A stretch of 64,000 bases of DNA from Kribbella pratensis (lineage in GTDB: Bacteria; Actinomycetota; Actinomycetes; Propionibacteriales; Kribbellaceae), in NCBI RefSeq assembly GCF_004365355.1, contig NZ_SODP01000005.1, forward strand, positions 430,358-494,357, given 5' to 3'. The notes under the pieces were generated by a model. The model had not been told where the DNA came from, searched no databases, and saw only the letters and a program-made list of their open reading frames with translations. The translations under genes and the position numbers were made by a program. Below, piece after piece: positions 44,471 through 53,097 of the stretch (its first letter is position 1; every line of letters starts with the position of its first letter).

Positions 44471-45753
44471 TGCACTCCTTGACGTTTGGCGATCGACTTT
44501 GCCTTGGAGACTGCGCTGGCCCATGCGGCGTCGGAGGTCTTGGAGCCGGTCTGCACGGTCTTGAGCTCGTCATGGAACGGTGCGGCAACCGCGTCGTCGT
44601 ACGGGCTCTGGTAGGCGACCGGGATCGCCTTCGCGGCCGGACCGAACACGTCGATCGGCACCTGTCCGCCGAAGAACTTGTCTGCCGCCTTCAGTTGCGG
44701 CTTGTCGTACGCCGCCGGCGCGGACGGGAAGATCTGCGCGTCGGCGAACGCCTTGGCCTCGTTGTCGGCGCTGAGCATGTACTTGATCACCTCGAACGCC
44801 TTCTGCGGGTCGGCCGCGTTCTTGGTGATGGCCAGGAACGAGCCGCCGAAGTTCGCCGGTCCGCTCGGCGTCGGCGCCAGCCGCCACTTGCCGGCGCTGG
44901 TCTTCACCGCGGACTTGATGTCCAGCGCGACCCAGGCGGCGCCGATGTGGGTCGGGATCGTGCCCTGGTCGAGACCGGCGTTCCAGTCCGGGCTGCCGCT
45001 CGGCGTCTTGCCGTCGATCTTCATCGTCATCGCCTTGACCGAGGTGTCCCACGCCTTGCGGATGTGGTCCTGGTCGCCGATGAACTTGTTGTCCTTGGAG
45101 ATGTACCGCTCGGTCCCCTGGCCGACGACCATGTCGTAGAGGTCGGTCGCGTCCCAGACCAGCAGTGCCTTCGGATTCTTCGCCTTCAGCTGCACACCGG
45201 CGGCGAAGTAGTCGTCCCAGGTCTTCAGCTGGTCGGCCACCTTGGCCGGGTCGCTGGGCAGACCGGCCGCGGCGAAGATGTCCTCGCGGTAGAACAGCCC
45301 GGTCGGGCCCACATCGATCGGCAGGCCGATCACCTTGCCGTCCAGCGTCGTCGCCTGGTTGACCTTCCACTGCAGGTAGTCACCGAGGACCGAGTCCGCG
45401 CCGACGGACTTCAGGTCCACGAACCGCGACGCCTGGGGGAGCAGCGAGGCGATGTCCTCGCCCTTGATCCCGGTGATGTCGGGGATGCCGGTGCCACCGT
45501 TGAACGTGGTGACCAGCTTCTGCTTGAAGTCGCCGCCGATCTCGGAGTACTTGATCTTCGGGTCCGGGAAGTGCGCGATCGTGTCGTCGATCACCGACTT
45601 GCCCAGACCGCCCGGCCAGCACCACATGGTCAACTCGGTGGTGGTGTTCTTCTTCGCCGTGCTGCCGGTGTCCATTCCGGACGAACAGCCGACCAGAGTG
45701 CCGCCGGCTACGGCTGCGAAGCCCCCGAGCAAGGTCCGACGTGAGAGCTCCAT
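44467..45753 (-). CDS. Sugar ABC transporter substrate-binding lipoprotein
   Basis: A 428-residue extracellular solute-binding protein of family 1. The N terminus has a twin-arginine signal (ELSRRTLLGGFAAVAG) and lipobox GGTLVGC, so the protein is probably a Tat-exported lipoprotein. The mature domain includes ELTMWCWPGGLGKSV, GLPIDVGPTGLFYRED and NAADPQKAFEVIKYML, typical of disaccharide binders. It starts four bases after the kinase stop with AGGAAGG in front. The carried sugar is not readable from sequence. Confidence 0.92.
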   Translation of the reverse strand: MELSRRTLLGGFAAVAGGTLVGCSSGMDTGSTAKKNTTTELTMWCWPGGLGKSVIDDTIAHFPDPKIKYSEIGGDFKQKLVTTFNGGTGIPDITGIKGEDIASLLPQASRFVDLKSVGADSVLGDYLQWKVNQATTLDGKVIGLPIDVGPTGLFYREDIFAAAGLPSDPAKVADQLKTWDDYFAAGVQLKAKNPKALLVWDATDLYDMVVGQGTERYISKDNKFIGDQDHIRKAWDTSVKAMTMKIDGKTPSGSPDWNAGLDQGTIPTHIGAAWVALDIKSAVKTSAGKWRLAPTPSGPANFGGSFLAITKNAADPQKAFEVIKYMLSADNEAKAFADAQIFPSAPAAYDKPQLKAADKFFGGQVPIDVFGPAAKAIPVAYQSPYDDAVAAPFHDELKTVQTGSKTSDAAWASAVSKAKSIAKRQGVQ

Positions 45754-45757
45754 GGTT

Positions 45758-46723
45758 CTACCTTCCTGAGTTTGCGCTGATCAGCGCCTGGAGGTGGTGG
45801 TCTTCGGGGTGCGCCGCCTGCCAGGCGGCCAGGTCTTCCCAGCGCGGTGCGGCGTCCGCCCCACCCAGCCGGGTGACCGAGAGAGCCGCCGTGAGCGCGG
45901 CGAACCGCAGCCGCTGCTCCAGCGGCAGTTCCCAGAGCGTGGCGGCGATGAAGCCGGCGGCGAACACGTCACCCGCCCCGGTGGTGTCCGCCGCCGAGAC
46001 CGGATACGCAGGTACGGCGACGCGCTCGCCAGTCCTGGCGTCAAGCGCTTCGGCTCCGTCGGCGCCCTTAGACACGACCACCAGCGGGACCTGCTCCGCC
46101 AGGGCTTCGAGCGCGTCGCCAGGTGACGTCGTACGGGTGTAGGCCATCGCTTCGTCGGCGTTCGGCAGGAACACGTCGCAGTGCTCGAGCTGGTCGAGCA
46201 CTGCCGGGTCCCACTGCTCGGACGGGTCCCATCCGACGTCTGCGAACACCACACTGCCGGCCGCCTTCGCCTTCGCCAGCCACTCGTTCGGCCAGGGGCC
46301 GATGTGGGCGGCGACTGCTCGGGCAGTCGGCAGCGTGGTGACCAGCTCGTCGGCCGACAGCAGGGGAGAGGATCCGCGCGTGACCAGGGCCCGATCGTTG
46401 TCATAGGCAAGGGCCACGGTCAGCGGGGTCTGCCAGCCGGCGAGTCTGCGGGACAGAGTCAGATCGATGCCCTCGTCGTCGACGAGCCGGCGCCAGACAC
46501 GGTCGCCCAGGTCGTCGGCGCCGAACACTGCGGCCATCCCGGTGCGCAGTCCGAGCCGGGCCAGCGCGACGGCGAAGTTCGCGATGCCGCCGGGGCTCTC
46601 GTGCGACTCGGTGGCCCAGACCTCGGTGCCGGGCCGGGGTGCGGTGGGCAGGCCTAGCACCAGGTCCTCGAAGATCAGACCAGACACAAAGACATCCAGG
46701 ATCGGGACGTCCAGTTCGTGCAT
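45758..46723 (-). CDS. PfkB family carbohydrate kinase
   Basis: A 321-residue ribokinase-like sugar kinase. N-terminal VSGLIFEDLVLGLPTAPRPG, GGIANFAVALARLGLRTGM, and the C-terminal PfkB signature DTTGAGDVFAAGF with the catalytic Asp. It uses ATP to phosphorylate a sugar or nucleoside. It is the first gene of the ABC-importer operon and divergent from the DeoR/GH4 genes; the natural guess is that it phosphorylates the imported sugar before GH4 cleavage. ATG 46723 is used; GTG 46732 is an alternative next to the ribosome-binding site. Confidence 0.9.
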   Translation of the reverse strand: MHELDVPILDVFVSGLIFEDLVLGLPTAPRPGTEVWATESHESPGGIANFAVALARLGLRTGMAAVFGADDLGDRVWRRLVDDEGIDLTLSRRLAGWQTPLTVALAYDNDRALVTRGSSPLLSADELVTTLPTARAVAAHIGPWPNEWLAKAKAAGSVVFADVGWDPSEQWDPAVLDQLEHCDVFLPNADEAMAYTRTTSPGDALEALAEQVPLVVVSKGADGAEALDARTGERVAVPAYPVSAADTTGAGDVFAAGFIAATLWELPLEQRLRFAALTAALSVTRLGGADAAPRWEDLAAWQAAHPEDHHLQALISANSGR

Positions 46724-46764
46724 GCTCAGCACACTCCTGCAGGGTCGATCAAACTCTTTCGTGA

Positions 46765-46793
46765 ATCTAAGGTCGCCTGCGCAAGATCCGCAA
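46765..46793 (-). promoter_or_regulatory. Promoter of the kinase-ABC operon
   Basis: On the minus strand TTGCGG (46793-46788), a 17-base spacer, and TTAGAT (46770-46765) make a good vegetative promoter about 42 bases before the kinase start. Arms AAACTC (46751-46756) and GAGTTT (46825-46830) flank both divergent promoters and may be part of the DeoR operator; this last point is weak. Confidence 0.5.
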
Positions 46794-46808
46794 TACCTGG
46801 TCAAAGAT

Positions 46809-46839
46809 TTGACTGAGAATGACGGAGTTTGCGTGATAG
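46809..46839 (+). promoter_or_regulatory. Promoter of the DeoR-GH4 operon
   Basis: TTGACT (46809-46814) and TGATAG or GTGATA (46833-46839), spacer 18-19 bases, lie just before the DeoR GTG at 46850. The -10 end is only about 11 bases from the start codon, so the mRNA is probably leaderless or nearly so, which is common in actinobacteria. Confidence 0.5.
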
Positions 46840-46849
46840 CGTCTGCGAT

Positions 46850-47602
46850 GTGTTGCCGAAGCAGCGACAGGATCAGATCGTCCGCGCGCTCCGGGCCGAC
46901 GGGGCCGGGGGCGTCAAAGTGCTTGCCACGAAGCTCGGCGTCAGTGAAGCGACCATCCGGCGCGACCTCGAGCAGCTGCACGCCGAGGGCCGGCTCACCC
47001 GGGTGTACGGCGGTGCGCTCGCCGTCGACGGCGGCGACGAGCCCTTCGCGGACGTCAACGCCGTCCATGCGCAGGAGAAGGACCGGATCGCTCGCCGCGC
47101 CGCCGAGCTGGTGAGCGACGGCGAGTCCGTCCTGCTGGACATCGGCACGACGGCGCTCCGGGTGGCGCAGCACTTGCACGGGCGGTCGGTGACCGTGGTG
47201 ACCAGCAACCTCGCAGTACTGGAGGAGCTGCAGAACGACGAGCAGATCGAGCTGATCGTGCTCGGCGGCTTCGTGCGGCGCAGCTACCGGTCCCTGGTCG
47301 GATACTTGACCGAGGAGAGCCTGCGGCAGATCCACGTCGACTGGCTGTTCCTGGGGACGAGCGGGGTGCGGCCGGATGGCCGGGTGATGGACAGCACGAT
47401 GATCGAGGTGCCGGTCAAGCGAGCGATGATCAAGGCGGCCGACCAGGTCGTGCTGCTGGCGGACAGGACGAAGTTCCCGGGCCATGGGGTGGCCCGGGTG
47501 TGCGAGCCGGGGGAGCTCTCCATGGTGGTGACCGAGCCAGGCGCCGACGAGGCAACCCGGACCCAATTGACCGAGGCGGGAGTACAGGTGGTGCTGGCAT
47601 GA
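46850..47602 (+). CDS. DeoR/GlpR family transcriptional regulator
   Basis: A 250-residue repressor: N-terminal helix-turn-helix QDQIVRALRADGAGGVKVLATKLGVSEATIRRDL in two helices, then the sugar-phosphate-binding domain (IGTTALRVAQHL, VVTSNLAVLEEL, DWLFLGTSGVRPDGRVMDS, LLADRTKFPG). DeoR proteins release DNA upon binding a phosphorylated sugar, matching the kinase next door. GTG 46850 is close to the -10 element, so a leaderless message is likely. It overlaps the GH4 gene by four bases. Confidence 0.9.
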   Translation: MLPKQRQDQIVRALRADGAGGVKVLATKLGVSEATIRRDLEQLHAEGRLTRVYGGALAVDGGDEPFADVNAVHAQEKDRIARRAAELVSDGESVLLDIGTTALRVAQHLHGRSVTVVTSNLAVLEELQNDEQIELIVLGGFVRRSYRSLVGYLTEESLRQIHVDWLFLGTSGVRPDGRVMDSTMIEVPVKRAMIKAADQVVLLADRTKFPGHGVARVCEPGELSMVVTEPGADEATRTQLTEAGVQVVLA

Positions 47603-48951
47603 GGCTGACGATCCTGGGCGGGGGCGGCTTCCGGGTTCCGCTCGTGTACCACGCATTGCTGGGCGACCGCGGCGCCGGACGGATCACCGAAGTGGTCCTC
47701 TATGACACCGACCGCACCCGGCTCGGAGCCATCGGGGCGGTCCTTCGCCAGCAGGCAGCCAGCACTGAGCATCCGCTTCCGCCTCCGGTGGTGACGGAGA
47801 CGACCGACCTGGACGAGGCTCTGCGTGGTGCGGACTTCATCTTCTCGGCCATCCGCGTCGGCGGCCTTGAAGGACGCACCATCGACGAGCGGGTGGCGCT
47901 CGACCTCGACGTACTCGGTCAGGAGACAGTCGGCGCGGGTGGGATCGCCTACGGCCTGCGGACGCTGCCGGTCGCGGTACGGATCGCTCAGCGCATCGCA
48001 GCGGTCGCACCGGAAGCGTGGACGATCAACTTCACCAACCCGGCCGGCATGGTCACCGAGGCGATGATCCCGATCCTGGGGGACCGGGTGATCGGCATCT
48101 GCGACTCACCGTCAGGACTGGGGCGCCGGGCCGCTCTGGCGCTCGGTGTGGACCCGTCGACCGCGTTCTACGACTATGCCGGACTCAATCACCTCGGCTG
48201 GCTTCGCGGTCTGCGGTCCGGCGGTGTGGATCGGTTGCCTGACCTGCTGCAGTCGGACGACGCACTGAGCTCGTTCGAGGAGGGACGGCTGTTCAGTCCG
48301 GATTGGCTGCGGTCGATCGGCTCGATCCCGAACGAGTACCTGCACTATTACTACTTCGCGCGGGAGACGCTTGCCGCCGTACAGGCTGTGCGGCAGACGC
48401 GGGGCACGTTCCTGCTGGAGCAGCAGTCCGCCTTCTACGCGGAGACCGGGAAGCACCCGGAGGAGGCGCTCGAGCTGTGGCAGAAGACGCGGGCCGAGCG
48501 CGAGTCGACGTACGGCGTGGAGAGTCGTGAGGTCGCGGACGCGGGGGAGCGCGACGAGCGCGACATGGAGGCAGGCGGCTACGAGCAGGTCGCGCTGTCG
48601 CTGATGCGGGCGATCGCGCACAACGAGCGGGCCTCGCTGATCCTGAACGTGCGGAACCGCGGCGTACTGCATCATCTGGACGACGACGCCGTCGTGGAGA
48701 TCCCGTGCACCGTGGACGCCAACGGCGCGCTGCCGGTGGCTGTGTCCCAGCTCACCGACCATCAGGCCGGTCTGGTCTGCTCGGTGAAGGCCGTCGAGCG
48801 CTCCACGATCGAGGCCGCCACGACGTCCTCGAGGTCGGCTGCCCTGAAGGCGCTCGCCTATCACCCGTTGATCGACTCGGTGACGGTGGCGCGTAGCCTC
48901 CTGGATACGTACGTCGAGAGCCTGCCGGACCTCGCGTACCTCCGCGCGTGA
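47599..48951 (+). CDS. Family 4 glycoside hydrolase (6-phospho-beta-glucosidase-like)
   Basis: A 450-residue GH4 enzyme, which cleaves glycosides by an NAD+- and Mn2+-dependent redox mechanism. N-terminal NAD-binding MRLTILGGGGFRVP, central INFTNPAGMVTEAM, the metal ligands in GICDSPSGL (Cys) and YAGLNHLGW (His). Most GH4 enzymes act on 6-phospho sugars, consistent with the kinase encoded across the divergent promoter. CDSP in place of the more usual C(N/H)xP makes the exact anomer specificity uncertain. ATGA overlap with the DeoR gene confirms the start. Confidence 0.87.
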   Translation: MRLTILGGGGFRVPLVYHALLGDRGAGRITEVVLYDTDRTRLGAIGAVLRQQAASTEHPLPPPVVTETTDLDEALRGADFIFSAIRVGGLEGRTIDERVALDLDVLGQETVGAGGIAYGLRTLPVAVRIAQRIAAVAPEAWTINFTNPAGMVTEAMIPILGDRVIGICDSPSGLGRRAALALGVDPSTAFYDYAGLNHLGWLRGLRSGGVDRLPDLLQSDDALSSFEEGRLFSPDWLRSIGSIPNEYLHYYYFARETLAAVQAVRQTRGTFLLEQQSAFYAETGKHPEEALELWQKTRAERESTYGVESREVADAGERDERDMEAGGYEQVALSLMRAIAHNERASLILNVRNRGVLHHLDDDAVVEIPCTVDANGALPVAVSQLTDHQAGLVCSVKAVERSTIEAATTSSRSAALKALAYHPLIDSVTVARSLLDTYVESLPDLAYLRA

Positions 48952-48972
48952 GGCCGATCGGTCCGAGGTCGA

Positions 48973-49003
48973 TTGGTCCGGGACACGCCGGATCTGGCAC
49001 AAT
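48973..49003 (+). promoter_or_regulatory. Promoter of the rpsP operon
   Basis: TTGGTC (48973-48978) and CACAAT within TGGCACAAT (48998-49003), spacer about 19 bases, stand 140 bases before rpsP. The 190-base gap thus holds a promoter and a leader of about 130 bases, without an obvious hairpin. Confidence 0.45.
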
Positions 49004-49141
49004 GGCCTGCTGAGTCCGTCCAGGTTCTGTGCAGCCCTCTAACTCCACTGCCCGGCCGGCCCATCGAGCCGTCACTGCGTTGTCCCCACGACGCGTCGTG
49101 CTGCTCACCAAGACAGGAATTCCAAGGGAGACCACCCAAAA

Positions 49142-49660
49142 GTGGCAGTCAAGATCCGTTTGAAGCGCATCGGCAAGAAGCGCACCCCGCACTACCGCAT
49201 CGTCGTGATGGACGCCCGCGCCAAGCGGGACGGCCGGGCGATCGAGGAGATCGGCATCTACAACCCGAAGACCGAGCCCTCGTTCATCCGGGTCGAGTCG
49301 GAGCGGGCGCAGTACTGGCTGGGCGTCGGCGCGCAGCCGAGCGAGGCCGTCGAGGCGATCTTCAAGGCCTCCGGCGACTGGCAGAAGTTCAAGGGCGAGC
49401 CGGCTCCGGCGCCGCTCCGCGTCGCCGAGCCGAAGCGGGACAAGCAGGAGATCTTCAACGAGGCGCTGGCCGAGGCCCACGGCTCGCTGAAGACCGAGGC
49501 CGTCACCGCCAAGAAGTCCGCGGCGAAGAAGTCGGCCCCGAAGGCCGACGACACCGCGAAGGACGACGCGGCCGAGGCCCCGGCGGCCAAGGCCGACGAG
49601 GCTCCCAAGGCTGACGAGACGCCCGCCGCCGAGGCGCCGGCCGAGACCACCGAGGCCTGA
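49142..49660 (+). CDS. rpsP: 30S ribosomal protein S16, extended C terminus
   Basis: S16 with its core in residues 1-85 ([39 protein letters not shown]) and a long Ala/Lys/Asp/Glu-rich tail of about 75 residues ([14 protein letters not shown], then EAPAAKADE). Bacterial S16 is usually about 80-100 residues; a low-complexity extension is common in actinobacteria. GTG 49142 follows GGGAG. It leads the khpA-rimM-trmD-rplS group and is directly followed by khpA. Confidence 0.95.
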   Translation: MAVKIRLKRIGKKRTPHYRIVVMDARAKRDGRAIEEIGIYNPKTEPSFIRVESERAQYWLGVGAQPSEAVEAIFKASGDWQKFKGEPAPAPLRVAEPKRDKQEIFNEALAEAHGSLKTEAVTAKKSAAKKSAPKADDTAKDDAAEAPAAKADEAPKADETPAAEAPAETTEA

Positions 49661-49662
49661 CG

Positions 49663-49917
49663 ATGATGGAGACCGAGGCGCTCGAGCACCTGGTCCGAGG
49701 CATCGTGGACAACCCCGACGACGTCAGTGTCCGGTCCCGGAACCTGCGCCGCGGACGCACCCTCGAGGTGCACGTCCACCCCGACGACATCGGCAAGGTG
49801 ATCGGCCGCAACGGCCGCACCGCCACCGCGATCCGCACCGTCGTCGGCGCCCTCAGCTCGGAGTCCTCGCTCCGCATCGACTTCGTCGACGAGTTCAACC
49901 GGCGCCCGCGCCGCTGA
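49663..49917 (+). CDS. khpA: KH-domain RNA-binding protein KhpA
   Basis: An 84-residue KH-domain protein. LEVHVHPDDIGKVIGRNGRTATAIRTVV carries the GxxG loop (GRNG) that grips single-stranded RNA. KhpA is conserved between rpsP and rimM in many Gram-positives. It acts as an RNA chaperone, alone or with KhpB. The start is at the first of two consecutive ATG codons, two bases after rpsP. Confidence 0.92.
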   Translation: MMETEALEHLVRGIVDNPDDVSVRSRNLRRGRTLEVHVHPDDIGKVIGRNGRTATAIRTVVGALSSESSLRIDFVDEFNRRPRR

Positions 49918-49931
49918 GCTCAGCAGTCCTC

Positions 49932-49967
49932 CGAAGGGCCGCACCCGGTCTGGGGTGCGGCCCTTCG
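49932..49967 (+). terminator. Intrinsic terminator after khpA
   Basis: CGAAGGGCCGCACCC (49932-49946) and GGGTGCGGCCCTTCG (49953-49967) form a perfect 15-base stem with a six-base loop, followed by a T-rich stretch (TCCTATTCTTCCCTC). It splits the rpsP-khpA transcript from rimM, or attenuates it. Confidence 0.8.
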
Positions 49968-49973
49968 TCCTAT

Positions 49974-50006
49974 TCTTCCCTCAGTTGATGTCTTCCCTCA
50001 GTTGAT
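49974..50006 (+). repeat. Tandem direct repeat before rimM
   Basis: TCTTCCCTCAGTTGAT occurs at 49974-49989 and again at 49991-50006, a 17-base period. It lies in the 3' flank of the terminator and 16 bases before the rimM GTG. It may be a chance short duplication or part of rimM control. Confidence 0.7.
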
Positions 50007-50022
50007 CTCCGGAGAAGGGTTT

Positions 50023-50571
50023 GTGCAGGTGTTGGTGACAGTCGGGCGGATCGGCCGGGCGCATGGGATCAAGGGTGAGGTCGGGGTCGACGTACGGACC
50101 GACGAGCCGGACCGGCGGTTCGCCGACGGCGCGGTGCTGGTGACGGATGCCAAGGTGTCCCGCACGCTGACGGTGGCATCGAGCCGCTGGCACAGCGGGC
50201 GGCTGCTGGTGAAGTTCGCCGAGGTGCCGGACCGGACTGCCGCCGAGCTGCTGCGCAACCTGTCCGTGCAGGCCGAGATCGACGAGGACGAGCGCCCGGA
50301 GGACCCCGACGAGTACTACGACCGCGAGCTGATCGGCCTCGCCGTACGCACCACAGACGGCGCCGACGTCGGTGAAGTGATCGACGTGGTCCACCTTCCG
50401 TCGCAGGACCTCCTGGAGATCCGCCGCCCGGCCGGCAACGCCGTCCTGGTCCCGCTGGTCGAGGAGCTGGTCCCGGAGCTCAACCTGGAGAAGCAGTACG
50501 TCGTCGTGGCCGACCGGCCCGGTCTGCTGGACCCGGACGGTGCCGAGGTGGTCCCGACCGATGAGGCTTGA
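50023..50571 (+). CDS. rimM: Ribosome maturation factor RimM
   Basis: RimM, 182 residues, helps assemble the head of the 30S subunit and binds S19. The N-terminal RimM domain ([25 protein letters not shown]) and C-terminal PRC-barrel ([42 protein letters not shown]) are complete. GTG 50023 with GGAGAAGGG in front is the start; an ATG 21 bases upstream is not supported. It overlaps trmD by 11 bases. Confidence 0.94.
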   Translation: MQVLVTVGRIGRAHGIKGEVGVDVRTDEPDRRFADGAVLVTDAKVSRTLTVASSRWHSGRLLVKFAEVPDRTAAELLRNLSVQAEIDEDERPEDPDEYYDRELIGLAVRTTDGADVGEVIDVVHLPSQDLLEIRRPAGNAVLVPLVEELVPELNLEKQYVVVADRPGLLDPDGAEVVPTDEA

Positions 50572-51757
50572 CGTCGTCACGATCTTCCCGGAGTACCTGG
50601 CCGCCTTGGACGTCTCCCTGGTCGGCAAGGCGGCGAAAAGCGGTCTCCTGGACGTTCACCTGCACGACCTGCGCGAGTGGACCCACGACCGCCACAGGAC
50701 CGTCGACGACACCCCGTACGGCGGGGGAGCGGGCATGGTGATGAAGCCGGAGCCCTGGGGTCTCGCGCTCGACGCGATCGCTCCAGTGGACGGTCCGGCG
50801 CAGCCGCGGCTGATCGTGCCGACTCCGGCGGGGCGCCCGTTCACCCAGGAGCTCGCGTACGAGCTGGCCGCCGAGCCGTGGCTGGCCTTCGCCTGCGGCC
50901 GGTACGAAGGCATCGACGCGCGCGTTGCGTCGTACGCCGGTGAGCGGATGCGCGTGGACGAGGTGTCCATCGGCGACTACGTGCTGAACGGCGGCGAGGT
51001 CGCAGTACTCGTCATGGTCGAGGCAGTCGCCCGCCTGCTCCCGGGCGTCATTGGCAACCCGGAGTCCCTGGCGGAGGAGTCCCACTCGGGCGACGGCCTG
51101 CTGGAGTACCCGGTGTACACGAAGCCGCCGAGCTGGCGCGGCTACGACGTACCTGAGGTTCTACTGTCCGGGAACCACGGGCTGATCGCCGACTGGCACC
51201 ACGAAGAGTCAGTACGCCGTACTGCGGAGCGCCGGCCGGACCTGCTGGCGGCGTGGGGCGACGTACTGGCGGCCAAGGACGACTCCGACGCGGTCCGCAT
51301 CCTCCCGGCCACCGCAGCCGACGCGGGCGAGATCCACGTGTTGCAACTGGCCGGCTTCCTCTCCGAGGCCCGCTTGTACGACGACTACACGATCCCGCCC
51401 CTCACCGAGGAGGTCGCCGACACAGCCGCCCGTCTGGAGCGCTCCGTCGCCCTGAAGGCGGTCGCCGGTGCCCGCATCGTCGGCTCCGTCCAGCTGACCG
51501 TCGACGGGCCAGTGGGGCAGATAGAGCGGCTCGTCGTCGCCCCCGACTGGCAGGGGCGTGGTCTTGGTGCCCGTCTGCTCCGCGCGGCCGAACAGTTGGC
51601 TCCGTCCGACGTGACGTCGTACGTCCTGAATACCGGTGCCAAGAGCGAGCGCAACCTCGCCCTGTACCGCAAGGCGGGCTACCGGGAGAGCAGCCGCCGG
51701 GCCCAGACGCCGAAGGTGGATCTGGTCTACCTGACCAAACGCCGTCGCCGGAAGTGA
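50561..51757 (+). CDS. trmD: tRNA (guanine37-N1)-methyltransferase TrmD fused to a GNAT acetyltransferase domain
   Basis: A 398-residue protein. Residues 1-236 are an ordinary TrmD, the trefoil-knot enzyme that puts N1-methyl on G37 of t[55 protein letters not shown] and [15 protein letters not shown]. TrmD normally ends about here (230-275 residues). Residues about 243-398 form a GNAT domain ([23 protein letters not shown], acetyl-CoA loop [37 protein letters not shown]). The frame has no stop or plausible internal start between them. Confidence 0.92.
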   Translation: MRLDVVTIFPEYLAALDVSLVGKAAKSGLLDVHLHDLREWTHDRHRTVDDTPYGGGAGMVMKPEPWGLALDAIAPVDGPAQPRLIVPTPAGRPFTQELAYELAAEPWLAFACGRYEGIDARVASYAGERMRVDEVSIGDYVLNGGEVAVLVMVEAVARLLPGVIGNPESLAEESHSGDGLLEYPVYTKPPSWRGYDVPEVLLSGNHGLIADWHHEESVRRTAERRPDLLAAWGDVLAAKDDSDAVRILPATAADAGEIHVLQLAGFLSEARLYDDYTIPPLTEEVADTAARLERSVALKAVAGARIVGSVQLTVDGPVGQIERLVVAPDWQGRGLGARLLRAAEQLAPSDVTSYVLNTGAKSERNLALYRKAGYRESSRRAQTPKVDLVYLTKRRRRK

Positions 51758-51864
51758 CAAGCGTCACGCCCGGGTCACGCTCACCCTATGGTGTGGAATC
51801 AGGCTGATTTCGTCACGGTGTGGGACGTGTGGCAAGATTGTCTGCTGCTGCCCTTCGGTGCTCC

Positions 51865-51941
51865 TGCCACAGGGGGTGACCACCGACCGGCAGCCTTCTG
51901 ATGACTTCATCACCACCGACATTCGTGGGTGACCTGTGGCA
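51865..51941 (+). ncRNA. Structured leader of rplS with long-range stem
   Basis: TGCCACAGG (51865-51873) and CCTGTGGCA (51933-51941) are perfect reverse complements enclosing about 59 bases, in the leader of rplS. The gap of 205 bases between trmD and rplS also holds a -10-like CAAGAT near 51835. Structured leaders before ribosomal protein genes often bind the encoded protein; such feedback is a guess here. Confidence 0.4.
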
Positions 51942-51962
51942 CGCGCGAGGAAGAGACACCTG

Positions 51963-52322
51963 ATGAGCAACGTCCTGAATGAGCTCGACAACGCGAGCAA
52001 GCGTGACGACATCCCCGCTTTCCGGCCCGGCGACACCGTCAACGTGCACGTCAAGGTCGTCGAGGGCAACCGGTCCCGCGTCCAGGTGTTCAAGGGTGTC
52101 GTGATCCGGCGCCAGGGTGGCGGCCTGCAGGAGACCTTCACGGTCCGCAAGGTCAGCTTCGGCGTCGGTGTCGAGCGGACCTTCCCGCTGCACACCCCGA
52201 TCGTCGAGAAGATCGAGGTCGTGACCCGCGGCGACGTCCGCCGCGCCAAGCTGTACTACCTGCGCGAGCTGCGCGGTAAGGCGGCGAAGATCAAGGAGAA
52301 GCGCGAGATCCCGGCCTCCTGA
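51963..52322 (+). CDS. rplS: 50S ribosomal protein L19
   Basis: L19, 119 residues, lies at the 30S-50S interface. [62 protein letters not shown] and [25 protein letters not shown] are typical. ATG 51963 follows GAGGAAGAG; the frame extends further upstream but with no family sequence. It is followed 25 bases on by the first lepB. Confidence 0.95.
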   Translation: MSNVLNELDNASKRDDIPAFRPGDTVNVHVKVVEGNRSRVQVFKGVVIRRQGGGLQETFTVRKVSFGVGVERTFPLHTPIVEKIEVVTRGDVRRAKLYYLRELRGKAAKIKEKREIPAS

Positions 52323-52347
52323 CGCCGCGTAACGACGACGGTCTCCG

Positions 52348-53097
52348 ATGGCGCCGAGCACTGCGACTCGAGCTCGCCCTCGCCCGGTAGCCTCGAGGGC
52401 GCGTCGCAGCAAGGGACGTCACCGCAGGCTGAAGCAGCGGAATCCGCTGCTCAGCCTGCTCGTCGAGATGAGCACCGTCACGGTGCTCGCACTCGTCATC
52501 ACCGTGGTCCTGCGGCTGTTCGTCGCGGAGGCCTTCTACGTCCCGTCGGAGTCGATGTACGACACGCTGACCAAGGACGACCGGATCCTGGCCGAGAAGA
52601 TCAGCTACCTGCACCGGGACGTCGACCGCGGCGACATCATCGTGTTCAAGGACCCGGGCAACTGGCTGAACGAGGAGCAGGCCCAGCCGGGCACGCTGCG
52701 CCGGGTCGGTGAGTTCGTCGGCATCCTGCCCCGCAGCGGCGAGGGTCACCTGGTGAAGCGGGTGATCGGCATCGGCGGCGACCGGGTGATCTGCTGCAAC
52801 AAGCAGGGCCAGATCACCGTCAACGGGATCGCGCTGGATGAGCGGGAGTACCTGCTCAAGGATGCCAAGCCGTCCGAGGTGCCGTTCAACGTGCTGGTGC
52901 CGGCCGGCCATCTGTGGGTGATGGGCGACAACCGCGCCGAATCCGCCGACTCGCGTGCCCATATGGGCGGCCCCGGCGGCGGGTTCGTGCCGGTCGAGAA
53001 CGTGGTTGGCCGGGCCTGTTGCGTAATCTGGCCGTCTGACCGGATGACGATGCTGCGTCCTCCGGAAACCTTCAAGAAGCCGGGGCTGAAGAAGTGA
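52348..53097 (+). CDS. lepB: Signal peptidase I, first copy
   Basis: A 249-residue type I signal peptidase. A basic N terminus (about 1-33) precedes one membrane helix (LVEMSTVTVLALVITVVLRLFVA). The catalytic dyad is Ser69 in YVPSESMYDTL and Lys137 in HLVKRVIGIGGD, with the C-terminal box VMGDNRAESADSR. It cleaves Sec and Tat signal peptides at the outer membrane face. It overlaps the second copy by four bases (GTGA). Confidence 0.93.
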   Translation: MAPSTATRARPRPVASRARRSKGRHRRLKQRNPLLSLLVEMSTVTVLALVITVVLRLFVAEAFYVPSESMYDTLTKDDRILAEKISYLHRDVDRGDIIVFKDPGNWLNEEQAQPGTLRRVGEFVGILPRSGEGHLVKRVIGIGGDRVICCNKQGQITVNGIALDEREYLLKDAKPSEVPFNVLVPAGHLWVMGDNRAESADSRAHMGGPGGGFVPVENVVGRACCVIWPSDRMTMLRPPETFKKPGLKK

